A DNA stretch of 8,854 bases from Paracoccaceae bacterium (GCA_020832725.1 JAFIEC010000300.1:1-8854); one strand, 5' to 3'. Positions 1-5,154 are shown, counted from the first letter of the stretch. Translations and numbers: made by a program. The notes: a model not told the origin generated them from the letters alone.

Positions 1-17
1 GCCTATGATCACGAGAT

Positions 18-41
18 GTTCCGGCCTTTGGAGGCCGGAAC
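18..41. repeat. Stem-loop upstream of the first gene
   Basis: A perfect inverted repeat: GTTCCGGCC (18-26) and GGCCGGAAC (33-41) around TTTGGA, with one further T-A pair possible that leaves a TTGG tetraloop. There is no T-run on either side, so it is not a classic intrinsic terminator in either direction. It may end transcription of a gene lying left of the window, or form the 5' leader of the gene at 72. The pairing is seen directly; the role is inference. Confidence 0.6.
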
Positions 42-71
42 CCCCGTCCCAGCCCAAAGGCGCAACCGATC

Positions 72-305
72 ATGACCGCTCCCAAAGACGTTGCCGGAAC
101 CGCCGCGCTGGCCATCTGCGAGTCGCTCCTGCTTGCGCTCAATGACCGCACCATCCTGCCCGAAAGCGAGATCGTCGGGATCCTCAAGGATGCCGCGGCC
201 GCACACGAATTCGCCCCTCAGGGGGAAAAGGATGCGCTGAACACAGCTGTGGCCGCGCTGATCAACGGTATCCTCGAGGGCGGCAACTCGGTGCGCCGGC
301 GCTGA
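72..305 (+). CDS. Conserved hypothetical small protein, 77 aa
   Basis: I do not recognise a named family. The product is a 77-residue soluble-looking protein, mostly helical in character: an Ala/Leu-rich helix (about residues 8-24, AGTAALAICESLLLALND), a middle section with the motif ESEIVGILKDAAAAHE (31-46), and a final helix LNTAVAALINGILEG (56-70) before a basic tail ending RRR. It has no signal peptide or membrane segment and a single Cys (16). Proteins of this general look (short, with an 'ILxDAAxAH' core) occur as unnamed hypotheticals in Rhodobacterales, from memory only. The ATG at 72 is weakly supported: AAAGG at 56-60 lies about 11 bases upstream, farther than ideal. It is the only plus-strand gene before the minus-strand block and converges on the DUF3309 gene. 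Coding status rests on the intact frame and protein-like composition. Confidence 0.72.
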   Translation: MTAPKDVAGTAALAICESLLLALNDRTILPESEIVGILKDAAAAHEFAPQGEKDALNTAVAALINGILEGGNSVRRR

Positions 306-369
306 GGGGCGCCCCCCCAAGGAGCCGGGATGCCCTTCCGGGTGCGCGCACGCGCGGGCCTGCACGGCA

Positions 370-391
370 GCGCGCCTTGCTCTCGGCGCGC
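370..391 (-). terminator. Hairpin just past the DUF3309 stop codon
   Basis: GCGCGCC (370-376) and GGCGCGC (385-391) form a perfect 7-bp GC-only stem with an 8-base loop, two bases beyond the minus-strand stop at 394-396. No T-run follows, so it would be a weak intrinsic terminator or a 3'-end stabilising hairpin. It also sits in the convergent gap with the plus-strand gene ending at 305, so it could serve both strands. Confidence 0.5.
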
Positions 392-393
392 GA

Positions 394-549
394 TCACAGG
401 CCACCCGTCAGGATCAGCACGATCAGGATCAGCAGAAGCACACCGATAGTGCCGCTGGGCGCATAGCCCCAGGACCGGCTGTGGCCCCAGGTGGGCAGCA
501 CTCCCAGGAGCATCAGCACGAGAACGACGATGAGGATGGTGCCGAGCAT
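394..549 (-). CDS. DUF3309 family small membrane protein, 51 aa
   Basis: A 51-residue protein matching the DUF3309 pattern: an N-terminal hydrophobic helix (MLGTILIVVLVLMLLGVLP, residues 1-19), a short conserved polar turn PTWGHSRSWGYAPSG (19-33) with the family's typical W-x-x-S-x-x-W-G-Y-x-P-S-G spacing, and a second hydrophobic helix (34-48) ending in TGGL. The expected topology is a two-helix hairpin in the inner membrane. The molecular role of DUF3309 is unknown. The start is firm: GGAAAGGA (564-557 on the minus strand) lies 7 bases before the ATG, and the length is as expected for the family. It is flanked by hairpins on both sides (584-612 and 370-391), which suggests a monocistronic transcript. 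Family assignment is by remembered sequence pattern. Confidence 0.88.
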   Translation of the reverse strand: MLGTILIVVLVLMLLGVLPTWGHSRSWGYAPSGTIGVLLLILIVLILTGGL

Positions 550-583
550 GGTGAGGTCCTTTCCGGAATCCGAGGGATAGCGA

Positions 584-612
584 CCCCGCCGCGCGAGGGT
601 GTCGCGGCGGGG
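584..612 (-). terminator. Strong GC hairpin between minus-strand genes
   Basis: CCCCGCCGCG (584-593) and CGCGGCGGGG (603-612) make a perfect 10-bp stem with a 9-base loop. On the minus strand it begins 16 bases after the stop codon at 629-631 and ends about 35 bases before the DUF3309 start, the position expected for a terminator separating two small genes. There is no U-tract, so termination would be non-canonical or Rho-assisted. It is the strongest perfect hairpin in the window. Confidence 0.55.
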
Positions 613-628
613 CCAACCGGCACTGGCA

Positions 629-715
629 TCAGGCCTTTCGGAAAAGACCTTTCGCCTTGCCGGATACCTTTTGGAACGCCGCGCCAGCCTGGCTCATTCT
701 GCCTTCGGCCTCGCG
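629..715 (-). pseudogene. Possible CsbD-like C-terminal remnant or very short ORF
   Basis: The last 28 codons of an open minus-strand frame read REAEGRMSQAGAAFQKV followed by SGKAKGLFRKA. This resembles the C-terminal half of CsbD-family stress proteins (the 'EAEGxxxQAxGxxQxxxGKAK' pattern). The frame upstream (to about 823) looks non-coding, Gly/Arg/Pro-rich, and no matching N-terminal CsbD half is recognisable in the other two minus-strand frames. Possible readings: a decayed or frameshifted CsbD gene, a free-standing 22-residue cationic ORF beginning at the ATG at 697 (AAGG about 4 bases upstream), or chance. The terminator-like hairpin 16 bases past its stop is the main support that a transcript ends here. 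Confidence 0.28.
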
Positions 716-983
716 GGACCTGCAGGGTCCGGGCAAGTCGGTGCTCTTCCGAGCAACCGTCCCGCCCGTCGCCGTTCCGCTCTCTCCCAAGCGCCCGAAC
801 TTCCCCCGCGTCCCGATACCCACTGTCTTGGGCCACGCCCGCCACGCCCCGAACCGGGCGGCCCGACAGACACCGTGCGTAACGGGGCCATGAATGACAT
901 TCTCACCCTATGCCGTCCGCACGGCGCTAACCTGCATCAGCACAGCGACGGCGCGGATGTCGTGCAAGTCGTTCGGCGCGCGG
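716..983. other. Stretch without a convincing gene
   Basis: With the doubtful remnant at 629-715 and the structured element at 984-1025, this fills the 506-base gap between the DUF3309 gene and the yqjE-like gene. Several open frames cross it on both strands, but all translate to Arg/Pro/Gly/Ala-rich sequence with no hydrophobic, catalytic or family pattern, as expected from random open frames in GC-rich DNA. I see no tRNA cloverleaf, promoter match or repeat array. It may include the promoter for the minus-strand transcript through DUF3309. Confidence 0.5.
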
Positions 984-1025
984 GGAATGCCACGTGCTAC
1001 AGCACGGGCCCTCGCGCGGCATTCC
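984..1025 (-). terminator. Nested inverted repeat past the yqjE-like gene
   Basis: An outer pair GGAATGCC (984-991) and GGCATTCC (1018-1025) encloses an inner pair CGTGC (993-997) and GCACG (1002-1006) with a TACA loop, plus an unpaired GC-rich bulge (1007-1017). It lies about 30 bases downstream of the minus-strand stop at 1056-1058, so it is likely the 3' end of the DUF883/YqjE-like transcript. No U-run follows. A structured RNA or a protein-binding repeat are alternatives. Confidence 0.45.
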
Positions 1026-1055
1026 GGCACCACCCCGCCCAGCCAAACACCGCCA

Positions 1056-1436
1056 TCACGGACGCCGCATAAGCGCGAAGGCCGCGACAAACGCCGCAAG
1101 CGGCAGAAGAGGCCCCGCAGACCGGGCAAGCGTCGCGCCAAGGGCAATATCGGCCTCGGCACGCTGCCGTGCTGTGGCGGCCTGTCTCGCCCGGCGCGCC
1201 GACTGCACCCTCCCCAGCAGATGCACGGCCAGCGCGAGCGCGGCCAGCATGGCAGCGAAGACAAGGGCAGCCAGCGGAAATCCGACGGCGTCAGCAAGTG
1301 CCACCAGCCCCCCCGCAAGCAGCAGCACTGAGGCCATTGCGGCGAGGGCCGCCGTTGCCGCCACCGTTGCGGCCCGCCCCGCCGCACCACGCGCCTGTGC
1401 GCGGAGCATATCGCGAAGCGGTGCCAACAGCAGCAT
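1056..1436 (-). CDS. YqjE-like phage-holin-superfamily (DUF1469-type) membrane protein
   Basis: A 126-residue, Ala/Leu-rich membrane protein. Residues about 1-25 are an amphipathic, basic N-terminus (MLLLAPLRDMLRAQARGAAG), followed by two hydrophobic segments (about 26-48 and 52-72) separated by a short ADAVGFP turn. A basic helical stretch (76-95, QSARRARQAATARQ) follows, then a third hydrophobic segment (about 105-122) ending LMRRP. This matches the YqjE/holin-X type, whose genes usually sit beside a DUF883 gene, as in E. coli yqjD-yqjE-yqjK. It starts 11 bases after the DUF883 stop, so the two are surely co-transcribed. Two ATGs are possible: AGGA (1448-1445) lies 8 bases from the ATG at 1436 but only 2 from the ATG at 1442, so I chose 1436. 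The family has no established biochemical role, and 'holin' here does not imply phage. Assignment rests on topology and neighbour more than on residue motifs. Confidence 0.75.
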   Translation of the reverse strand: MLLLAPLRDMLRAQARGAAGRAATVAATAALAAMASVLLLAGGLVALADAVGFPLAALVFAAMLAALALAVHLLGRVQSARRARQAATARQRAEADIALGATLARSAGPLLPLAAFVAAFALMRRP

Positions 1437-1447
1437 CGTCATGGTCC

Positions 1448-1723
1448 TCAGCCCTTGCGGGCGACGAGGCCGAGCAGCAGCCCAAGCCCTGCGGCGATCC
1501 CGATTGCGGCCAGGGGGTGGTCGAGCACGGCGTCCGTAGCCTTGGCGCGGGCATCCCGGCCGGACTCGCTGATCTTGCGCCCGGCGGTCTCGAGGCCATC
1601 GGACACGTCACTCCCTATGGTCGCGGTCAGCTTTGCAAGATCCGCCCGAAGGGTCTCGATCTGTGCATTGATGTCATCGGGGTTGGATGCGGCCCTGGCC
1701 GCCTTTGTTACAGTTGCGTTCAT
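1448..1723 (-). CDS. DUF883 (YqjD/ElaB-like) membrane-anchored protein, 91 aa
   Basis: The 91-residue product has the layout of the YqjD/ElaB/YgaM family. A polar N-terminus is followed by a helical, probably coiled-coil segment (about residues 16-62, INAQIETLRADLAKLTATIG onward, rich in Ala, Asp, Glu and Lys). The C-terminal helix has the typical 'DHPLAAIGIAAGLGLLLGL' signature (68-86) and a final basic ARKG. In E. coli, YqjD and its paralogues are stationary-phase proteins that sit in the inner membrane by this tail and bind ribosomes; that this protein does the same is inference. The ATG at 1723 has GGAG about 7 bases upstream. It is followed 11 bases later by the yqjE-like gene, the same gene pairing as in enterobacteria, which supports both calls. 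The length is close to the family norm of about 100. Confidence 0.87.
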   Translation of the reverse strand: MNATVTKAARAASNPDDINAQIETLRADLAKLTATIGSDVSDGLETAGRKISESGRDARAKATDAVLDHPLAAIGIAAGLGLLLGLVARKG

Positions 1724-1749
1724 CTTTGCTCTCCGGAAGTCGGTCGATC

Positions 1750-1803
1750 GCCCCGGATCGTGCCGGGGCTCACATCGGCTGTGGTGGTCCGGGATCGACC
1801 CGG
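1750..1803. repeat. Two small inverted repeats between the microprotein and DUF883 genes
   Basis: GCCCCGG (1750-1756) pairs with CCGGGGC (1763-1769) around a 6-base loop, and CCGGG pairs with CCCGG around ATCGA near 1789-1803. On the minus strand they lie after the 24-aa ORF and in the leader of the DUF883 gene. The second could end the microprotein transcript and the first could shape the DUF883 leader. No T-runs follow. GC-rich DNA produces such short stems readily, so weight is modest. Confidence 0.35.
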
Positions 1804-1828
1804 CGCGGTCATTCCCTGCTCGCGCGGT

Positions 1829-1903
1829 TCAGCGCAGCCCGAGAAGACCAAGAATGAACAGGACGATCACGACCAGCCCCACGATCCAAATAATCTGGTT
1901 CAT
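1829..1903 (-). CDS. 24-residue single-helix membrane microprotein
   Basis: A complete 24-codon ORF: MNQIIWIVGLVVIVLFILGL then LGLR. Almost the whole peptide is one uninterrupted hydrophobic helix (about residues 4-22) with an Asn/Gln start and a terminal Arg, so it is expected to span the inner membrane once. A strong Shine-Dalgarno, GGAGAGG (1915-1909), lies 5 bases before the ATG, far better than for a chance ORF, and there is a stop immediately after the Arg. The frame stays open upstream to about 2089, but that extension is Arg/Pro/Gly-rich and lacks a site; the internal ATG is clearly the start. I recall near-identical 'MNQIIWxVGxVVIV' peptides in other Rhodobacterales, which would indicate selection, but this is memory only. 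Function is unknown; such single-helix peptides sometimes modulate membrane transporters or sensors. Confidence 0.72.
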   Translation of the reverse strand: MNQIIWIVGLVVIVLFILGLLGLR

Positions 1904-1928
1904 CCAAACCTCTCCAGTTCCGTGATGG

Positions 1929-1950
1929 CGTCTGGCCAGTTGGCCAGACG
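1929..1950. promoter_or_regulatory. Palindrome with 10-bp arms upstream of the microprotein gene
   Basis: CGTCTGGCCA (1929-1938), a 2-base centre GT, then TGGCCAGACG (1941-1950): a perfect inverted repeat. Its near-zero spacer suits a dimeric DNA-binding protein better than an RNA hairpin, although a loop of four would still leave a 9-bp stem. It lies 26 bases upstream of the microprotein start (minus strand) and downstream of the OmpA-gene terminator, which is where an operator for the microprotein promoter would be. The 10-mer GTCTGGCCAG from it recurs at 4131-4140 in the DUF3185 leader. Operator function is inference. Confidence 0.45.
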
Positions 1951-2014
1951 ATGACATGCTTTCGAAATGGCACCGGGACCTCGTCAGTGCCGGTGGTGGC
2001 GGGCGCGCAGGAAA

Positions 2015-2040
2015 GGCACGGACGGCGTCGCCGCCGTGCC
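2015..2040 (-). terminator. Terminator of the OmpA-family gene
   Basis: GGCACGG (2015-2021) pairs with CCGTGCC (2034-2040), extended inward past one bulged A (2022) by CGGC/GCCG (2023-2026/2030-2033) around a GTC loop: an 11-bp stem. On the minus strand the stem is followed by TTTCC (2014-2010). It begins 8 bases after the stop codon at 2049-2051. This is the most terminator-like structure in the window. Confidence 0.72.
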
Positions 2041-2048
2041 GTTGGCCC

Positions 2049-3749
2049 TCAACGCGGTCGGACCAGCGTCGTGATCCGGCGCACGGCAACCCGACGGTTC
2101 AGGCGCTCGGCGTCCTCGGTGGCAACCCTCAGGAAGCCCTCGCCATAGCCCTGAATCACCATGTTCTCGGCAGGCACCCCGAAATACTCGCTCAGGGCCA
2201 GAGCCACCGACTCCGCCCTTCGATCGGACAGAAGGAGATTGTAGCCAGCATTGCCCACCGCATCGGTGTGGCCCTCGATCAGGAACAATTCGGTCGGGTT
2301 TTCGATGACGAGGTCCCGCATCAGCAGGCCGACCTGTCGCAACCGCTCGGCCTGCGAGGGCTGGACCGCCGCGGAATTCGTGGCGAAGGTGACGGCCTCG
2401 AGGTTGATGACCGGAGCGAGCGCGCGCACCCCGGCGTTGTCGCGCACCTGCCGCAGGCTGAAGCTGCGACCGATGTCGCGCTGCTCGGCGGCGAGCAGGG
2501 CCGCACGCAGGCTCTCGCGGTCCGACGCGTCCTGAAAGGAAATGTCCTCAAAGCTTGGGCGGGGAAGGTCCCGCAGAACCACAGGCTCGAACGGACGCGT
2601 GTCGTCGATCAGCAGGTATTCGCGCCCGTCCGGCTCGATGCGCACACGGCGCAGGGCGCGTCCGGCGGAATCCCGTACGGTGATGATCCGGGCACCATCT
2701 TCCCGGGTGACCGTGGTTCGGGTCGACCCGTCGGCGAACCGCTCGGTCCGCATCTCCGAGCCGGGCTGGCGCAGCAGCGCATCGTCATCCTTCAGCACCC
2801 GATATTGGCCATCGTCGTCGATCACGATGACCCGGTCGCCGGTATTGGACTCGACGCGCTGCCCTGCGGTCAGGACCGCGCCCACGACAGCGGCACCAAG
2901 CACGAACAGCCCTGCCTTTTCCAGATCGCTCAACCCCCGCGCTGCAGCCGGGGCGGCCACGCTGGTGCTGTCGGCTTCGGTCTGCCCGTTTTCGCGCTCA
3001 ACGTCGTCGTCCTCACGGACCACGTCGCGAAACTCCTCGTCGCTCGAGCGGGTGTCGCTTTCGGTGACAATCTCGGTGACAACGTCTGCTGTCGCGTCGT
3101 ACCCGTCGTCCGCCCCGGCGCCAATAGCAGCGACGGTGGCCCCGATCAGCGTATCCGCACAGACAATGGTTCCGTCACTGGCGATGACCTCGGCCAGACA
3201 ATCCTCGACGATGGCGACGGGCTCGGATCCCTGGGCAGTGTCAGTGGACTCGTCCTCCGCACGCTCCTTCTCGGCTTCGGCTCTGGCTTCCAACTCCGCC
3301 TCCGCCTCGGCCTCGGCCCGGATCACCGTTTTCGCAGAAGCTTCTGTCTCGCGTGCCTCCTGCGCTCGCGCATCGGCTTCTCCTCGGCTGTCGGCGGCGT
3401 CGGCCTCTGCCTTGCCCTCCGGGTCCGCACCTTCCGCAACGTCGGCACCGTTGACGGGTTGCGCGGACCCGTCCCGGCGGCCTGCCGCGTCCGGGCGGGC
3501 CCGGGCACCGACCGCGGACGCGCTCTCTGACGACAGGAGATGCAATTCGCAGGCGAGCGCATCGAAGACCATCGCCTCGGCACAGGTCTCTTCTGGTGTG
3601 CGCCGATCAGCGCGCCCGTTGCGGTTTTCCGAGGATGCCCCACCGGCGCGCTCCGGAGGTGATGCCAATTGCGCCAGCGCCGGAAGAGGCTGCATCAGGG
3701 ACACCGCGATGATTACGGCCGTCGACGATCTCAGCGAAACTGCGGTCAT
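2049..3749 (-). CDS. OmpA-family peptidoglycan-binding envelope protein, 566 aa
   Basis: A secreted protein predicted to tie the envelope to peptidoglycan. In order: a signal peptide (1-26, cleavage after ALA, before Q27); a polar linker with two Cys pairs (C56/C67 and C184/C197) that could form periplasmic disulfides; a long Ala/Glu/Arg segment (about 120-170, including AEAEAEAELEARAEAE) likely to form a helix or coiled coil; an acidic low-complexity part (230-262); a hydrophobic stretch (about 280-296, GLFVLGAAVVGAVLTAG); a beta-rich part with SNTGDRVIVIDDDG (301-314); and a C-terminal OmpA domain (about 449-561). The OmpA domain has EGHTDAVGNAGYN (492-504) and LSDRRAESV; D496 and R511 align with the Asp and Arg that bind diaminopimelate in OmpA proteins. 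I chose the ATG at 3749 because the signal peptide begins there with AAGGG about 10 bases upstream; the same frame runs open to 4148 but is not protein-like. No porin barrel is visible. The gene is apparently monocistronic. Antisense frames of 524 and 458 codons are composition shadows. Confidence 0.92.
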   Translation of the reverse strand: MTAVSLRSSTAVIIAVSLMQPLPALAQLASPPERAGGASSENRNGRADRRTPEETCAEAMVFDALACELHLLSSESASAVGARARPDAAGRRDGSAQPVNGADVAEGADPEGKAEADAADSRGEADARAQEARETEASAKTVIRAEAEAEAELEARAEAEKERAEDESTDTAQGSEPVAIVEDCLAEVIASDGTIVCADTLIGATVAAIGAGADDGYDATADVVTEIVTESDTRSSDEEFRDVVREDDDVERENGQTEADSTSVAAPAAARGLSDLEKAGLFVLGAAVVGAVLTAGQRVESNTGDRVIVIDDDGQYRVLKDDDALLRQPGSEMRTERFADGSTRTTVTREDGARIITVRDSAGRALRRVRIEPDGREYLLIDDTRPFEPVVLRDLPRPSFEDISFQDASDRESLRAALLAAEQRDIGRSFSLRQVRDNAGVRALAPVINLEAVTFATNSAAVQPSQAERLRQVGLLMRDLVIENPTELFLIEGHTDAVGNAGYNLLLSDRRAESVALALSEYFGVPAENMVIQGYGEGFLRVATEDAERLNRRVAVRRITTLVRPR

Positions 3750-4103
3750 GTCTTCACCCTTTCCGATCCTGGATTGCACAAGAGCCACTCCGGCGCCGCC
3801 TGACGGCAGCGGAGCGATCGACCGACGCTTCCCAACTGGGCAATCCCCGCATGGAAGCGGACGTCGATTCGTGCTTGCTTCATCGAGCGATATCCTGAAG
3901 CCATGCCCGCCGGACTGATCCAGGTTTGCATGGGCATCGTCCGGGCCTGCGTCTTTCGGGCCGCAAAGACCCGAGGCGTTGCGAAACGCGACGCCGACAC
4001 CGCCCATCATGCTCCGAATGCCAGTCGCATCCCGTTCGGCCTCGACTGATCGAGGTAAGTGCGCCGGGCGCGCAACCCGCCATGGTTGATCTCGTTTCAG
4101 ATG
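3750..4103. other. Divergent intergenic region between the OmpA and DUF3185 genes
   Basis: With the structured leader that follows it, this makes a 431-base gap between divergently transcribed genes, so it must hold promoters in both directions. Open frames here translate to Arg/Ser/Pro-rich sequence and I support none. I looked for alphaproteobacterial general-stress (GGAAC-16/17-CGTT) and heat-shock sigma patterns and for housekeeping -35/-10 pairs and found no match good enough to place. I see no tRNA or long repeat. Confidence 0.5.
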
Positions 4104-4156
4104 CCCGGTGCTGGCCGGGATAGCGCGAAAGTCTGGCCAGCACTCCATCCCGGGCC
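4104..4156 (+). promoter_or_regulatory. Leader with three competing hairpins before the DUF3185 gene
   Basis: Three pairings share the same bases and cannot coexist. First: CCCGG (4104-4108) with CCGGG (4115-4119), 6-base loop. Second: GTGCTGGCC (4108-4116) with GGCCAGCAC (4135-4143), a perfect 9-bp stem with an 18-base loop. Third: GGCCGGGAT (4113-4121) with ATCCCGGGCC (4147-4156), 9 bp with one bulged C. The element ends 24 bases before the ATG at 4181, just ahead of the ribosome-binding site. Overlapping alternative stems are the hallmark of attenuators and riboswitch-like leaders; whether this one is transcribed is not shown. It matches no riboswitch class that I recognise. Confidence 0.45.
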
Positions 4157-4180
4157 TGCTTTCAATGGAAAGGCTTTCTC

Positions 4181-4393
4181 ATGACACAGACAAACATCAT
4201 CGGCATCGTGGTTCTGGCTGTGGGCGTGCTGCTGCTGTTCTTTGCCTGGCGGGCTTCGCAGGCACCGATGGAGCAGTTGTCGGAGGCGCTGACAGGCCGC
4301 TTCACCGACAACACGATGTGGTATCTCGTGGGCGGGATCGCCGGTGTCGTGGCCGGTGCCGGGCTGCTGTACCGCGGGTATGCCCAAAGCTGA
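4181..4393 (+). CDS. DUF3185 family small membrane protein, 70 aa
   Basis: A 70-residue inner-membrane protein with two helices (about residues 5-22 and 47-66) joined by a polar loop. The loop carries the family-typical segment RASQAPMEQLSEALTGRFTD (24-43) followed by NTMWYLVGG; this 'AS...S.A.TG..TD.TMW.L.GG' spacing is what I recognise as DUF3185. Length is as expected. The ATG has GGAAAGG (4167-4173) 7 bases upstream. The site lies inside GAAAGGCTTTC, a small palindrome that could partly hide it. Function is unknown; such proteins are usually only described as membrane proteins. It is probably transcribed alone, since a hairpin follows 20 bases after the stop and the next gene is 345 bases away. 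The unusual leader (4104-4156) suggests regulated expression. Confidence 0.87.
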   Translation: MTQTNIIGIVVLAVGVLLLFFAWRASQAPMEQLSEALTGRFTDNTMWYLVGGIAGVVAGAGLLYRGYAQS

Positions 4394-4412
4394 CGGGAAC
4401 GAAGGGGCGGAG

Positions 4413-4437
4413 GCCCGCCTGTCGCCTTGGGGCGGGC
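4413..4437 (+). terminator. Likely terminator of the DUF3185 gene
   Basis: GCCCGCC (4413-4419) pairs with GGCGGGC (4431-4437) around an 11-base loop, starting 20 bases after the stop codon. The following bases (AGTCTCGG) are not T-rich, so strength is uncertain. The position directly behind a short gene favours a terminator. Confidence 0.45.
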
Positions 4438-4738
4438 AGTCTCGGTTGCCGCCCCCATGCCAGCCGGGCATCCGGGTTTGGGTGCGGTGCAGGAGCCGTT
4501 GCCCCCCGCTCTGTCCGGCTCGGCGACAAGTGGTTCCTGGCCGCTGATCGGGAAACCTGCCGGTGATCGTCCCATGACACCGCCCGAGCGGCGGCATTTG
4601 CCGCAACGCGGGATGCGATCCGGAGCGACGCTAACATTGATCAGTCCTGCTCTGCCGCTGGCGTAATATGGTCCTTCCAATCCGGCGCCTCGACACGGCG
4701 AAGCCCACAATCGGGTCCGGAGCAAGGAAGGAATGCCC
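4438..4738. other. Intergenic stretch upstream of the 123-aa gene
   Basis: Open frames across this region on both strands give Pro/Arg/Gly-rich sequence without family features, so I annotate none. Near 4636-4670 there is a TTGATC element and a TAATAT element, but they are about 21 bases apart, too far for a normal sigma-70 promoter; a promoter for the gene at 4739 is probably hereabouts but cannot be placed. Its ribosome-binding site, AAGGAAGGA (4724-4732), is strong. Confidence 0.45.
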
Positions 4739-5110
4739 ATGAATACCCCCGAATGGCTGAAACCCGGACTGGTCGGCGCCCTGGTTGGCGGTATCGTTGT
4801 CGCAGTCGCCGGATTTGCCGGGGCGGGATGGATGACCACTACCGCTGCGGACCGGATGGGCCAGACGATGGCTGACCAACAGGTTGTTGCGGCCCTCGTC
4901 CCCGTCTGCATCGAGAGGGCGGGCTCCGACCCCGAAAGGGCGGCAAAGCTGGCGACCATCAGGGAACCCACGACAGCCACGCGCAGGCGTGATGCCCTGC
5001 TGGCGACGGGCTGGGCGACAATCGAGGGCAACCTGCCTGCCAGCCGCTCCCTCGCCACGGCCTGCCTCGCAGCACTCGATCAGCGCAACGGAGCGTTGCC
5101 GCGCTCCTGA
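4739..5110 (+). CDS. Conserved hypothetical single-TM protein, 123 aa
   Basis: No functional family name recognised. The product starts MNTPEWLKPGLVGALVGGIV: a short amphipathic start, then one hydrophobic helix (about residues 11-30) ending GW. After it comes a probably periplasmic domain of about 90 residues with TADRMGQTMADQQVVAALV-like helices (35-54), two cysteines (about 57 in PVCIERA and 109 in ATACLAALD) that could pair, and the motif ATGWATIEGN (89-98). I recall alphaproteobacterial hypotheticals with the same 'VVAALVPxCxE ... GWATxPG' core, so I consider it conserved, from memory. Two ATGs are possible: AAGGA at 4728-4732 is 6 bases from the ATG at 4739 and touches the one at 4733, so I prefer 4739. 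It stands alone between an intergenic gap and a 178-base leader with hairpins. Confidence 0.8.
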   Translation: MNTPEWLKPGLVGALVGGIVVAVAGFAGAGWMTTTAADRMGQTMADQQVVAALVPVCIERAGSDPERAAKLATIREPTTATRRRDALLATGWATIEGNLPASRSLATACLAALDQRNGALPRS

Positions 5111-5154
5111 CGCAGATCAGCGCGCCCTGCCGAGACATCGGAATGGCCCTGCCC

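Noticed and set aside
37..66. GGAAC at 37 as the -35 element of a general-stress (EcfG-type) promoter
   Set aside because: No CGTT at 16-17 bases downstream, and the GGAAC is part of a hairpin arm.
1056..1442. Reading the holin-like protein as part of a prophage
   Set aside because: It is paired with a DUF883 gene exactly as in the chromosomal yqjD-yqjE pair, and no endolysin, spanin or other phage gene is nearby.
1956..3530. Plus-strand open frame of 524 codons
   Set aside because: It lies antisense to the OmpA-family gene. The translation has no family features and is His/Arg/Gly/Pro-rich; it is a codon-bias shadow in GC-rich DNA.
2542..3918. Plus-strand open frame of 458 codons, Ser/Ala/Arg-rich
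   Set aside because: Antisense to the same gene and to its upstream region, with low-complexity Ser-rich translation that mirrors the Ala/Glu repeats of the real protein. No ribosome-binding site or domain.
3750..4148. N-terminal extension of the OmpA-family frame to 4148
   Set aside because: The extension is not protein-like, and the signal peptide with its ribosome-binding site begins at 3749.
4636..4670. TTGATC and TAATAT as a sigma-70 promoter for the gene at 4739
   Set aside because: The spacing of about 21 bases is well outside the usual 16-18.
4162..5058. Minus-strand open frame of 298 codons
   Set aside because: It covers the DUF3185 and 123-aa genes on the other strand and an intergenic gap; composition is Arg/Pro/Ser-rich with no motif.
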